Below the pieces are notes generated by a model that worked only from the letters and a program-made list of their open reading frames with translations, ran no database searches and was not told the DNA's origin. Positions 1 through 6,339 of a DNA stretch of 13,805 bases are shown in pieces. How positions within the stretch are numbered: the first letter of the stretch is position 1; each line of letters begins with the position of its first letter. The position numbers and the translations under genes are program-made. The stretch covers positions 1 through 13,805 of the forward strand of contig DAOVTG010000039.1 in the NCBI GenBank assembly GCA_030633185.1, in the 5' to 3' direction. This stretch comes from Deltaproteobacteria bacterium (GTDB taxonomy: Bacteria > Desulfobacterota > Anaeroferrophillalia > Anaeroferrophillales > Tharpellaceae).

Positions 1-141
1 AAAAAGTCACGGGATGGCTAAGTAAAAATTTCGATATACAAGATGTTGTGGTTTTTCAGGCGCGAGACCATACATGTAGTATGTCGAGTGCCTGAAAAAC
101 CACAACAGCGCAGTAGATCGGACTTTTTACGACGCCATCAA
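1..141. repeat. Long imperfect palindromic repeat, copy A (left edge at or beyond the window start)
   Basis: A perfect 17-bp inverted repeat lies at 45-61 (GTTGTGGTTTTTCAGGC) and 90-106, around a core that is itself largely palindromic (CATAC/GTATG at 69-83). Outer arms follow: GATGGCTAAGTAAAAATTTCGATA from 13 on the left is an imperfect inverted match to the right end, GACTTTTTACGACGCCATCA at 121-140. The same element occurs inverted at 4284-4423, and the two copies match over nearly their whole length, including the AAGTC at the extreme left (4-8). It contains no ORF. If transcribed it would fold into one very long hairpin. It is a non-autonomous palindromic repeat (MITE-like or REP-like); no transposase is present to settle which. 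Confidence 0.85.
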
Positions 142-214
142 AGTTCGCTGCGACTTAACTCCTGAATAGTTACCATATTTTCATCTTGGCGGCAAGTTGC
201 CAATCACTTATCTC

Positions 215-243
215 TTGACGGAATCAAAAAAGCACAGTATTTT
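215..243 (+). promoter_or_regulatory. Predicted sigma70-type promoter for the SYLF-domain gene
   Basis: TTGACG at 215-220 and TATTTT at 238-243 are separated by exactly 17 nt. This lies about 90 nt upstream of the SYLF gene start and just downstream of palindromic repeat A. The -35 is near consensus and the -10 is moderate. No other good candidate was seen in 142-333. Confidence 0.5.
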
Positions 244-333
244 AATGGTCAGGAAAGCTTGCTGACTCTTCACCGTGGCTTTCTTGATTTTTGTCAGCCT
301 GATTAATCGTGATGGTAATAAGGAGAAGTGGTG

Positions 334-1026
334 ATGCCTTGTCGTAAAATTGCTCTGTTCTTTTTGGGTTTGGCTCTTTTGTTACCGGCTACCGGTTTTT
401 GTGTTGGCAGCGGGAAAGAGGTTGCCAAAGTCGAGGTCTGTGCCGAAGTTATCAGGCAGTTTGTCAAAATTCCGGAGAATGCCGCTCCTCCGATCCTGCT
501 GCGAAATGCTCAGGCGATTGCCATTATCCCCGGCATTATCAAAGCTGGCTTTATCGCCGGAGGGCGTTACGGTTGGGGCGTGGTGATGTCTCGTCAAGAT
601 GATGGAAGCTGGTCAAATCCGGTCTTTGTGACCCTGGTCGGCGGCAGTTTCGGGTTTCAGCTTGGGGTTCAGTCGATCGATGCGATTATGGTTTTTAAAA
701 CCCGGCAGAGTGTTGATCGTTTGAGTCGGGGTAAAATTACTTTAGGGGCTGATGCCGCCGCCGCCGCCGGGCCGGTGGGCCGCAGTATGTCGGCCGGAAC
801 CGATATCAGGTTAGAGGCCGAAGTCTATACATACTCCCGCTCGCGAGGGCTTTTTGCCGGGGTCTCGCTGGCCGGATCCGGACTCCAGATCGATTATGAA
901 GCAACTGATAAGTTTTATGGCCTCAGCGGTCTGACGGCCGGTGAAGTTTTTGCCGGTTCTCGTATCAGCAAGGTACCGCCGGTGGCCGCTCACCTTATTC
1001 AGGTTCTGACTAGGCATACCCAGTAG
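334..1026 (+). CDS. SYLF-domain (Ysc84-type, DUF500) secreted lipid-binding protein
   Basis: A 230-residue protein from the ATG at 334. That start is preceded by AGGAG at 321-325 with 8-nt spacing. GTG codons at 328 and 331 are in frame but too close to the ribosome site. Residues about 5-24 form a hydrophobic signal peptide (KIALFFLGLALLLPATGF). The rest matches the SYLF/Ysc84 family: an ARNAQAIAIIPGI-like segment (LRNAQAIAIIPGIIKAG), then a glycine-rich run GGRYGWGVVMSR, then FGFQLGVQSIDAIMVF, a GADAAAAAGPVGR segment, and SRSRGLFAGVSLAGSGL near the C-terminus. Family members bind lipids; bacterial ones are usually exported and of unknown physiological role. Five nucleotides separate it from the downstream acyltransferase gene, so the two are probably co-transcribed, which fits an envelope role. 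Confidence 0.9.
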   Translation: MPCRKIALFFLGLALLLPATGFCVGSGKEVAKVEVCAEVIRQFVKIPENAAPPILLRNAQAIAIIPGIIKAGFIAGGRYGWGVVMSRQDDGSWSNPVFVTLVGGSFGFQLGVQSIDAIMVFKTRQSVDRLSRGKITLGADAAAAAGPVGRSMSAGTDIRLEAEVYTYSRSRGLFAGVSLAGSGLQIDYEATDKFYGLSGLTAGEVFAGSRISKVPPVAAHLIQVLTRHTQ

Positions 1027-1031
1027 TTCTG

Positions 1032-1724
1032 ATGTCGTCCCATTCACCTCTCAGCCGCTGGCTGAAAAATAAAATTCTGCGTCTTTTGCCGAGAGTGGCC
1101 GCCGGATTGATTCTCTGGTGGGGAAAATCCTGCTCGGCGATTACGGTTGTCAACGGTGATGTTGAAGTCGAGCGGGCGGCAACCGGGCTGGGATGTGTCT
1201 ATGTGACCTGGCACCAACGTCTGTTCAATCTCTATTTTATACGCCATCGACGGCCGATAACTATTATGATTAGCCGCAGTAAGGATGGTGATCTGGCGGC
1301 CGGTGCAGTTCATCGTCTCGGTTTTGGCACAGTTCGCGGCAGTTCCAGTCGCGGTGGTGCAACGGCCATGTTTCAGCTTATTGAGGCGATGTGCAACCAA
1401 CCTTCAATTTGTGCCGGTATGCTCGGTGACGGTCCCAAGGGGCCAGCCCGGAGACTGAAGTTAGGTACTTTAAAGATTGCCCAGGCGACAGGAGTACCGA
1501 TATTGCCCTTTGCTTATAGCGCCAAACGCCATAAGCTCTTTGCCTCCTGGGATAGTTTTATGTTTCCCTATCCTTTTTCACCGCTGGTCGTTATCTTTGG
1601 AGAGTCCTTTATGGTTCCTTCGCAAAGCTCTGATAAAGAGCTGGAGGAGTTGCGCCTCAAAGTGGAAAGCTCTTTGAATGAATTGACTAAACGCTGTGAT
1701 CTCTGGTGGCGGAAATTTTCCTAA
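1032..1724 (+). CDS. DUF374-family lysophospholipid acyltransferase-like protein
   Basis: A 230-residue protein with the DUF374 pattern. An N-terminal hydrophobic stretch (about residues 19-33) is followed by VTWHQRL, which places the expected acyltransferase histidine. Then come ISRSKDGDLAAGAVHRLGFGTVRGSSSRGG, the block LGDGPKGPARRLKLGTLKIAQATGVPILPF, and SWDSFMFPYPFSPLVVIFGE. DUF374 proteins belong to the glycerolipid/lipid A acyltransferase superfamily, so a membrane-bound acyl transfer onto a lipid or lipid A precursor is likely; the exact acceptor cannot be read from sequence. The gene begins 5 nt after the SYLF gene and its start has no strong Shine-Dalgarno, so it may be translationally coupled. 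Its stop TAA (1722-1724) interlocks with the stop of the convergent gene, leaving no space for a terminator. Confidence 0.88.
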   Translation: MSSHSPLSRWLKNKILRLLPRVAAGLILWWGKSCSAITVVNGDVEVERAATGLGCVYVTWHQRLFNLYFIRHRRPITIMISRSKDGDLAAGAVHRLGFGTVRGSSSRGGATAMFQLIEAMCNQPSICAGMLGDGPKGPARRLKLGTLKIAQATGVPILPFAYSAKRHKLFASWDSFMFPYPFSPLVVIFGESFMVPSQSSDKELEELRLKVESSLNELTKRCDLWWRKFS

Positions 1725-2497
1725 CGGTTCTTCCATTCCGGTTTTCTCTTTTCCAGAAAAGCTTTGATGCCATTTTGGGCATCTTCTGATAGATTATTCA
1801 TAACAATCGTGTGTTTGGCGTAGTGAAAGGCTTGAGCATCGCTCATATCGGCCTGGGCGTAGAGCCCCTGTTTGCCGACGGCCAAGGCAAAACCGCTGGC
1901 TTCGGCGATCTGTTCGGCCAGTTCTGCGGAGGTTTGGTCAAGTTCTTCAAGTGGCACCACCCGATTGATGAGGCCTATCTCTTTAGCCTCGGCAGCCGGA
2001 AATTCTCGACCCGTAACCAGCATCTCCATCGCCGCTTTGCGGCCGATAGCCCGGGTGATGGCGACCATCGGGGTGGTACAGAAGAGGCCGATTTTTACTC
2101 CGGGGGTTGAGAACCGGGCTCCTTCCTCGGCCACTACCAGATCGCACCAGGCTGCCAGTTGGCAGCCTGCAGCCGTGGCGATGCCCTGAACCTGGGCGAT
2201 GACGATTTGAGGTATTTCATGGATCAACATCATCATCTTCGTACACTGATCAAATATGAATTTGTACTCTTTAACTCCGGCATCAACCATTTCGGCCAGA
2301 TAGTGGCCAGCGCAAAAATGGCGGCCGGCAGCCTTTAAAACAATCACCTTGAGCGTCTCATCGTCGGCGATTTCAGTCAGCAGCGAGATCATCTCCTTGA
2401 TCATTTGTACCGAAAGAGCGTTGACTCTTCCGGCGTTATTGAGCATTAGGTAGCCAACTGAGCCTTTACTTGTAAATGAAATTTCCTGATAATCCAT
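1721..2497 (-). CDS. ECHDC3-like crotonase-fold protein (enoyl-CoA hydratase/isomerase family)
   Basis: A 258-residue crotonase-superfamily protein. I place the start at the ATG complementary to 2495-2497 because GAGG (plus-strand 2507-2510) sits 9 nt upstream; an in-frame ATG five codons earlier lacks a ribosome site. Visible features (numbered from this start) are the HFCAGH oxyanion-hole segment (about 60-65), the second oxyanion segment QGIATAAGCQLAAWCD (about 104-119), and TPGVKIGLFCTTP (about 131-143). The two acidic positions used by true hydratases are replaced: Gln at about 113 (AGCQL in place of GGxEL) and Gly at about 133 (TPG in place of PE). This matches the ECHDC3-type subgroup, whose reaction is not well defined, so hydratase activity should not be assumed. 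The last codons of a CoA-binding-domain remnant lie 27 nt upstream on the same strand. Confidence 0.85.
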   Translation of the reverse strand: MDYQEISFTSKGSVGYLMLNNAGRVNALSVQMIKEMISLLTEIADDETLKVIVLKAAGRHFCAGHYLAEMVDAGVKEYKFIFDQCTKMMMLIHEIPQIVIAQVQGIATAAGCQLAAWCDLVVAEEGARFSTPGVKIGLFCTTPMVAITRAIGRKAAMEMLVTGREFPAAEAKEIGLINRVVPLEELDQTSAELAEQIAEASGFALAVGKQGLYAQADMSDAQAFHYAKHTIVMNNLSEDAQNGIKAFLEKRKPEWKNR

Positions 2498-2524
2498 GAT
2501 GGTTTTCCTCATTGTATGAAAATG

Positions 2525-2779
2525 TTAACCAAAAGGAAACATCCTCTGATGTTCAATTTTGGTGCAGAGGTCTTGTACTACGGTAATCCCGGCGTCCACA
2601 GCTTTTTGGGCCGCTTCATTGTTGACCAGGTTGAGTTGGATCCAGACGCACTTGACATCGTCTCTGGCTAGAACACCATCAACGACATTTGCAATAAACT
2701 CCGGTTTCCTGAAGATGTCGACCATATCAATCTGTTCATCGATTTCCTCCAGGTTACGATTGCCCCAGAAATAGTGAAG
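2525..2779 (-). pseudogene. 5'-truncated CoA-binding domain protein (YccU-like), C-terminal part only
   Basis: The open frame reads LHYFWGNRNLEEIDEQID, then MVDIFRKPEFIANVVDG, KCVWIQLNLVNNEAAQKAVDAGITVVQDLC, ending KIEHQRMFPFG. This is the C-terminal half of the CoA-binding (YccU-like) family, which is normally about 135-140 residues; only about 84 codons remain. The Rossmann N-terminus with the nucleotide-binding glycines is missing, and an in-frame stop lies at 2780-2782. A restart at the ATG at 2723-2725 would give a 66-residue product without the binding loop. It precedes the crotonase-fold gene in the same direction, so it was probably the first gene of a two-gene unit. I call it a remnant, though a short expressed peptide cannot be excluded. 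Confidence 0.7.
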
Positions 2780-2807
2780 TCAGAGATATGTTCACTATAT
2801 ACATATC
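2771..2807. promoter_or_regulatory. Inverted repeats at the truncation edge of the CoA-binding remnant
   Basis: ATAGTGAA at 2771-2778 is mirrored by TTCACTAT at 2791-2798. An overlapping pair, GATATG (2785-2790) and CATATC (2802-2807), follows. They sit exactly where the CoA-binding frame is broken and about 225 nt upstream of cobO. They could be an operator or the scar of a deletion or excision; sequence alone does not decide. Confidence 0.3.
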
Positions 2808-2828
2808 TAGCTAAAAGACAAGGATGTT

Positions 2829-2857
2829 TTGACCAATTTGCACCCTAATGATGTAGT
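2829..2857 (+). promoter_or_regulatory. Possible promoter upstream of cobO
   Basis: TTGACC (2829-2834) and TGTAGT (2852-2857) are 17 nt apart and point toward cobO, with a leader of about 165 nt. The -35 is good and the -10 is weak. Elsewhere in 2808-3029 I see no gene, and none of the conserved boxes of a cobalamin riboswitch that I could recognise by eye. A short CCCG/CGGG palindrome lies at 3002-3012, near the ribosome site. Confidence 0.3.
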
Positions 2858-3029
2858 TGAAATTGCGAAATATGTTTTCTTCTGAGGGCTCGGGTAGGCT
2901 TTTGGGTAATTTTTCGGTTGAATTTTTTTTAAAGCTTACGTAGATTAAGGTTTCAATTGAGTTGCAGGATTAGATGTTCAATTCGATATGTTTGTTACCT
3001 GACCCGCCGGGTTTACAGGAGTCTCTTTT

Positions 3030-3575
3030 ATGTCGCAGGAAAGTAAAGATAAACGTCACGGTTTGATTATTATCAATACCGGTAACGGGAAAGGAAAAAC
3101 CACGGCCGCCTTGGGCACGGTTTTTCGGGCTTTGGGACAGGGTTTTAAGGTCGTTATGGTTCAGTTTATCAAGGGTGGCTGGCGCTATGGCGAGTTGAAT
3201 GCGGCCGAGAAATTTGAAAATTTCTCGCTTGAGCCGATGGGACATGGTTTCTTGAAGTTGGGTGATGGTGAACCGGCTTCTGAAGATTGTGCCTTGGCGG
3301 AGACAACCTGGGCTCGCTGTGCTGAGAAAATTTTAAGTGATGAGTATGATCTGGTTGTCTGCGACGAAGTTAATTATGCTTTGAGCTACGGTCTTCTGCC
3401 GGTCAGTATGGTGCTTGAAACCCTGGCCAAAAAACCGGCTCGAGTGCATGTCATTTTGACTGGTCGCGATGCTCCGGCCGAACTTATTGAGGCCGCTGAT
3501 CTGGTTACTGAAATGCGCGAGATTAAGCATCCTTACCAGAAGGGGATCAAGGCCCAGCGGGGGATTGAATTCTGA
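3030..3575 (+). CDS. cobO: Corrinoid (cob(I)yrinic acid a,c-diamide) adenosyltransferase, CobO/BtuR type
   Basis: A 181-residue protein, the normal length for the CobA/CobO/BtuR family. This ATP:corrinoid adenosyltransferase attaches the adenosyl group to cob(I)alamin or its precursors in the cytoplasm. The diagnostic P-loop is INTGNGKGKTTAALG at about residues 15-29, followed by VVMVQFIKGGWRYGE, a Walker B-like DLVVCDEVNYAL (about residues 109-120) and VHVILTGRDAP with ELIEAADLVTEM near the end. AGGAG at 3017-3021 lies 8 nt before the ATG. Its TGA stop overlaps the ATG of the next gene (TGATG at 3573-3577). A corrinoid/metal-chelate binding protein gene lies about 0.9 kb downstream, consistent with a cobalamin uptake and salvage neighbourhood. 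Confidence 0.93.
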   Translation: MSQESKDKRHGLIIINTGNGKGKTTAALGTVFRALGQGFKVVMVQFIKGGWRYGELNAAEKFENFSLEPMGHGFLKLGDGEPASEDCALAETTWARCAEKILSDEYDLVVCDEVNYALSYGLLPVSMVLETLAKKPARVHVILTGRDAPAELIEAADLVTEMREIKHPYQKGIKAQRGIEF

Positions 3576-4297
3576 TGGCTTCAGTCGGTGGATTCTTAGG
3601 TTACGTCAACTATCGTGATCCTTTTTTGGGGAAATCCCTCGATTATCTGCTTGGGGTTGAACTAAAAGGTGGGGTTTTACTTGAGATTACCATGCCGGAA
3701 GAGGCGCTTGTGAGCCGACAAGTGACGGCGGGACAAGCCCGGCTTGCGGCTTATGCTTCAGTCTTCTGGGGGCAGGATATCCGGGTGGAGGTTGTTACGC
3801 GGCCGCCGACCGGACGTGAACTGAGGATTTTTGCGGTTGATAACTCAAAGATCTGGAACCAGATTGTCTTTTTTCTTCAGCTTGATAGTGCTGGTTGTCA
3901 GGATCTGCCGTCGGCCGGGGTTGTTGCTTTGGTGATCGGCAAAAAAGAGTATCGGCTTTTGCAAAAACGATTTACTCCGGCGACCGGGCGAGAAGAGCTG
4001 GAACAACTACTGGCCGAGCTTGACAGTGAATTTTTTCAAGCCTCTGATCTGGCGGCCATGGTCGACCGGGTGGTGCCACGGGCCCAAAAACGTTTAGGCA
4101 TTGTTCATCTGGTCTCTTTATGTAAGAATGAACGGGAGTTTCTGGCCTTGGATTATACCTGTGCCCGAATCAAGGAGAGCGGCACGCCGGGTCATGAAGG
4201 GCCTCTGCAGGTGCGCTCCCTGCTCGGTCGCCTGCACGCAGTTTTTCCGGGCCAGTATTGTGCCGGCCTTTCAATCGTCCACCTGATGGCGTCGTAA
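3575..4297 (+). CDS. Unrecognised protein translationally coupled to cobO; C-terminus supplied by a repeat
   Basis: I do not recognise this 240-residue protein. It starts at an ATG overlapping the cobO stop, so translation is probably coupled. It has no clear signal peptide, no membrane span and no CxxC metal motif. The composition is soluble, with an acidic, leucine-rich middle (REELEQLLAELDSEFFQASDLAAMVDRVV, about residues 143-171). Codon use resembles its neighbours, and the long open frame in that context supports a real gene. The last residues and stop (LMAS then TAA, 4284-4297) are encoded by the end of palindromic repeat B, so the native C-terminus may have been cut or replaced. A role near corrinoid metabolism is suggested only by position. 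Confidence 0.7.
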   Translation: MASVGGFLGYVNYRDPFLGKSLDYLLGVELKGGVLLEITMPEEALVSRQVTAGQARLAAYASVFWGQDIRVEVVTRPPTGRELRIFAVDNSKIWNQIVFFLQLDSAGCQDLPSAGVVALVIGKKEYRLLQKRFTPATGREELEQLLAELDSEFFQASDLAAMVDRVVPRAQKRLGIVHLVSLCKNEREFLALDYTCARIKESGTPGHEGPLQVRSLLGRLHAVFPGQYCAGLSIVHLMAS

Positions 4298-4423
4298 AAA
4301 GTTCCGATATCCTGCGCGGTTGAAGGATTTCCGGACACTCGACATACTTACATGTATGGTCTCGCGTCTGAAAATCCACAACCGCTTGTCTATCGAAATT
4401 TTTACTTAGCCATCACACGACTT
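4284..4423. repeat. Long imperfect palindromic repeat, copy B (inverted relative to copy A)
   Basis: It begins TGATGGCGTCGTAAAAAGTT and ends with the imperfect mirror AAATTTTTACTTAGCCATCA. Inside, CGGTTG (4317-4322) pairs with CAACCG, and the core shares CTCGACATAC and GTATGGTCTCGCG with copy A read in reverse. Its reverse complement aligns end to end with 1-141. Two arm positions differ between the copies in a compensated way (T-A to A-T, and G-C to A-T), which supports selection or copying as a folded structure. The element overlaps the 3' end of the preceding gene by 14 nt and probably forms a 3' transcript hairpin. Confidence 0.85.
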
Positions 4424-4515
4424 GTAATGACCGAATTTGCTATAGCTTTATGGTGGACACTTGCACTTGAACAGTCACTATTTTTTACATTTTCCTTATG
4501 CTTATGAGATCTGTT

Positions 4516-5394
4516 ATGCGGCGTTTTCTATTTTCACTGATATTTTTCTTCCTACTGCCGGTTGTTGCTTCAGCCTTGACGGTTGTTGATGAAAGCGGCA
4601 CTACGGTCGAGATTCCGGATCGAGTTCAGCGGATTTTGCCGTTGACTCCGAGTCTGGCTGAGATTCTTTTTGCTTTGGGGCTTGATCAGCGGATTGTCGG
4701 GGTTACCGATTTCGCGACTTATCCAAAAGCTGCACGGAAAAAACCTCGGGTCGGCACGTTTATAAATCCCAGTTTGGAAAAAATTCTGGCTCTGGAGCCG
4801 GATCTGGTAATTGTCGGCAGTGAGCGTCAGGATGAGAAAACCAATGCTGCGCTCAAAAATTTTTCGATTCCCGTCTATCGGATCCGGCCGGTCGATCTCA
4901 ATACTATCTATCGTTCAATTAGTAATCTTGGCGAGATTACCGGAACCCTGCCGCAAGCCCAAAAAGTCATTATCGAGATGAAAAAGAAGGTGGCTGCGGT
5001 CGAGCGCCGGGTGGCTCGGTTCCCCCGTAAGCGGGTCTTTTACCAGGTCGGAATTGATCCGATTGTTTCGGTCAACCAGCAAACTTTTGCGGCTGACCTC
5101 ATCCGCCGGGCCGGTGGTATCTTGGTTACCGTTGATAACCCGGTGCGTTATCCCCGTTACTCAATTGAACGGGTTATCGTTGATGCTCCCGAGGTTATAA
5201 TTATATCTTCAATGTCACCCAATACCAACTACCAGCGTTTTCGGCAAAGTTGGCAGCGTTGGCGTTCGATTCCGGCTGTTCGTCAGGGGCAGATCTATGT
5301 TATTGATTCCGATATGGTCGATCGGCCCGCACCGCGGATCGTCGACGGCCTGGCGCAATTGGCCGAATTTATCCATCCTTCGAAACAGAGATAA
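4516..5394 (+). CDS. btuF: Periplasmic cobalamin/metal-chelate ABC transporter substrate-binding protein (BtuF-like)
   Basis: A 292-residue helical-backbone (TroA/BtuF-type) binding protein. Signal peptide: MRRFLFSLIFFFLLPVVASA, with a likely cleavage after ASA. The mature part shows the family hallmarks: VVDESGTTVEIPDRVQRILPLTPSLAEILFALGL, then RIVGVTDFATYP, VGTFINPSLEKILALEPDLVIV, a long backbone helix around residues 150-180, FAADLIRRAGG, and APEVIIISS. I prefer the ATG at 4516 because GAGA lies 6 nt upstream and the signal peptide is then well formed; in-frame ATGs at 4498 and 4504 are alternatives. It would capture corrinoid (or another chelate such as a siderophore) in the periplasm. 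No permease or ATPase gene follows, so transporter partners must be elsewhere. The B12 assignment rests partly on cobO nearby. Confidence 0.8.
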   Translation: MRRFLFSLIFFFLLPVVASALTVVDESGTTVEIPDRVQRILPLTPSLAEILFALGLDQRIVGVTDFATYPKAARKKPRVGTFINPSLEKILALEPDLVIVGSERQDEKTNAALKNFSIPVYRIRPVDLNTIYRSISNLGEITGTLPQAQKVIIEMKKKVAAVERRVARFPRKRVFYQVGIDPIVSVNQQTFAADLIRRAGGILVTVDNPVRYPRYSIERVIVDAPEVIIISSMSPNTNYQRFRQSWQRWRSIPAVRQGQIYVIDSDMVDRPAPRIVDGLAQLAEFIHPSKQR

Positions 5395-5624
5395 AGGGAT
5401 AGTAGCTATAAAACGGCTGACGGAAGTTCAATCTACCAATAATTTGCCGCCGTTTTCAGGTCGAATTAATGCATTAGTGCCTTACAGAACACCTATTTGC
5501 GGGCCTTGCAGTTATTTTTGGGTTGCGGGAGCACGGTTCTAATTAATTTCTGCATAATGGCCACTACGCTGACATGGGTGTATGCTGATCGTTTGCAATG
5601 TGCTCCCAATCGTAAACATAAAAT
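5395..5624. other. Intergenic stretch without a recognisable gene
   Basis: No frame here looks coding and I recognise no RNA gene. A weak hairpin, AAAACGGC (5410-5417) with GCCGTTTT (5449-5456) and a 31-nt loop, lies just after the BtuF-like gene and might terminate transcription. GGGAGCAC (5526-5533) and GTGCTCCC (5600-5607) form another inverted pair of unknown meaning. Confidence 0.4.
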
Positions 5625-5799
5625 CCTAGGAGGCTGTCCGAGAACGTCTTTTTTCCCCAACTCGGCGTTATTTTTTGAAAATAATGCTCGGAATACTAGG
5701 TGTATGCTGCGCCCGTAGGAAGTGCCCTTGGGGTATGCTTTATTTGAAAAAAATGCCTTGATCTGAGAAAAAAATCCTATTCTCGGACAGCCTCCTAGG
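5625..5799. mobile_element. MITE-like element, 175 bp with perfect 20-bp terminal inverted repeats
   Basis: The ends CCTAGGAGGCTGTCCGAGAA (5625-5644) and its exact reverse complement (5780-5799) are perfect inverted repeats. The outermost CCTAGG is itself palindromic, so CTAG may be the duplicated target and AGGCTGTCCGAGAA the true terminus. The interior has no transposase frame, only AT-rich sequence with a partial palindrome at about 5661-5692. It is most simply a non-autonomous deletion derivative of an insertion sequence that would be mobilised in trans. The GGCTGTCC-type terminus resembles those of several IS families, but I cannot name one with confidence. Confidence 0.8.
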
Positions 5800-6001
5800 T
5801 CGAGCTAGTTTTGCATTTTCCGATATCAGAAGAATCATAGCGGAAGCGGCGTTGGATCATAATTTTCGATGTTGGTCGGCACAATCTCAAGTATAGATTG
5901 ATAAGATTTTGCTAGGGTAAACCGGTTTCTATGGCAAGTCCTTTAAAGTATTTTATGGTATCGTCATCAAGACGGATAGTTATTAAAAAAACCGGGGACA
6001 T
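5795..6001 (-). pseudogene. Decayed antitoxin-like gene (CopG/BrnA-type), interrupted by a stop
   Basis: Read from the ATG complementary to 5999-6001, the frame gives MSPVFLITIRLDDDTIKYFKGLAIETGLP, a TAG stop at 5912-5914, then QNLINLYLRLC. Intact relatives have the pattern TIRLDxDTxEYFKxLAxETGxPYQxLINLYLRDC; here the tyrosine before QNL has become the stop. Beyond LRLC the match is lost, and the frame ends inside the right terminal repeat of the MITE-like element. These proteins are ribbon-helix-helix antitoxins that normally neighbour a toxin; no toxin gene is recognisable here. It abuts a second remnant on the same strand. Confidence 0.6.
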
Positions 6002-6015
6002 GATAGAATGCCGGA

Positions 6016-6162
6016 TTAATTTCCAGTTCCTAACTCTCTTTGAAGAGGTAAAATATTGAGCCAATGGCTGACGGTCTTGTGGGCGATTTGTAAATCTTCA
6101 CGCAAGGCGTTTAATGATAAAGGAGAACCCGCAAGTTCCGGGAGTTGCAAGGAGTAAGGTAA
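6016..6162 (-). pseudogene. Fragment of an AAA_14/DUF4143 ATP-binding protein
   Basis: The 48-residue frame contains LQLPELAGSPLSLNALREDLQIAHKTVSHWLNIL, which matches the winged-helix-like part of AAA_14 ATPases with a DUF4143 C-terminal domain (typically LPxLVGSPLSxNALREDLxVSHKTVxxWLxIL). The usual continuation (ERLYYVFRLPPF or similar) is missing after NIL, and a stop follows at 6016-6018. An in-frame TGA at 6163-6165 blocks the upstream side, where a different frame (IMITLLL) may continue the homology, implying a frameshift. The roughly 300-residue N-terminal ATPase is absent. It is a dead fragment in the accessory scar. Confidence 0.6.
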
Positions 6163-6216
6163 TCATGATCTGGTGATTGCGGGTTATGTGGTGGCGTGAG
6201 GTGTGGATGATTTTTT

Positions 6217-6294
6217 AAGACCGCTTGAAAATAACTTGACGGTCTTTTTCTTCTCCTGTATAGTTGCATGATTCTTTAAGTATTAAAATATGAA
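6217..6294 (+). promoter_or_regulatory. Promoter and possible operator of the arsR-cytochrome operon
   Basis: TTGACG (6236-6241) and TATAGT (6259-6264) are spaced by exactly 17 nt, a strong sigma70-type promoter. A 7-bp hairpin, AAGACCG (6217-6223) with CGGTCTT (6240-6246) followed by a T-rich tract, overlaps the -35 and may be a terminator for incoming transcription. Downstream of the -10, 6270-6294 is AT-rich with outer ATTC/GAAT symmetry. That is a plausible operator for the ArsR-type product, with transcription repressed until the ligand binds; the operator call is weak. Confidence 0.6.
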
Positions 6295-6339
6295 TAGACA
6301 GTTTTATCGATGAATGGTTTTTTGCAAGCGAGGGACGAC

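Noticed and set aside
2808..3029. Cobalamin riboswitch upstream of cobO
   Set aside because: I could not find the conserved B12-box or its supporting stems by eye; a covariance-model search would settle it.
5497..5718. 73-codon ORF after the BtuF-like gene
   Set aside because: It runs into the terminal repeat of the MITE-like element, has no recognisable domain and no ribosome site.
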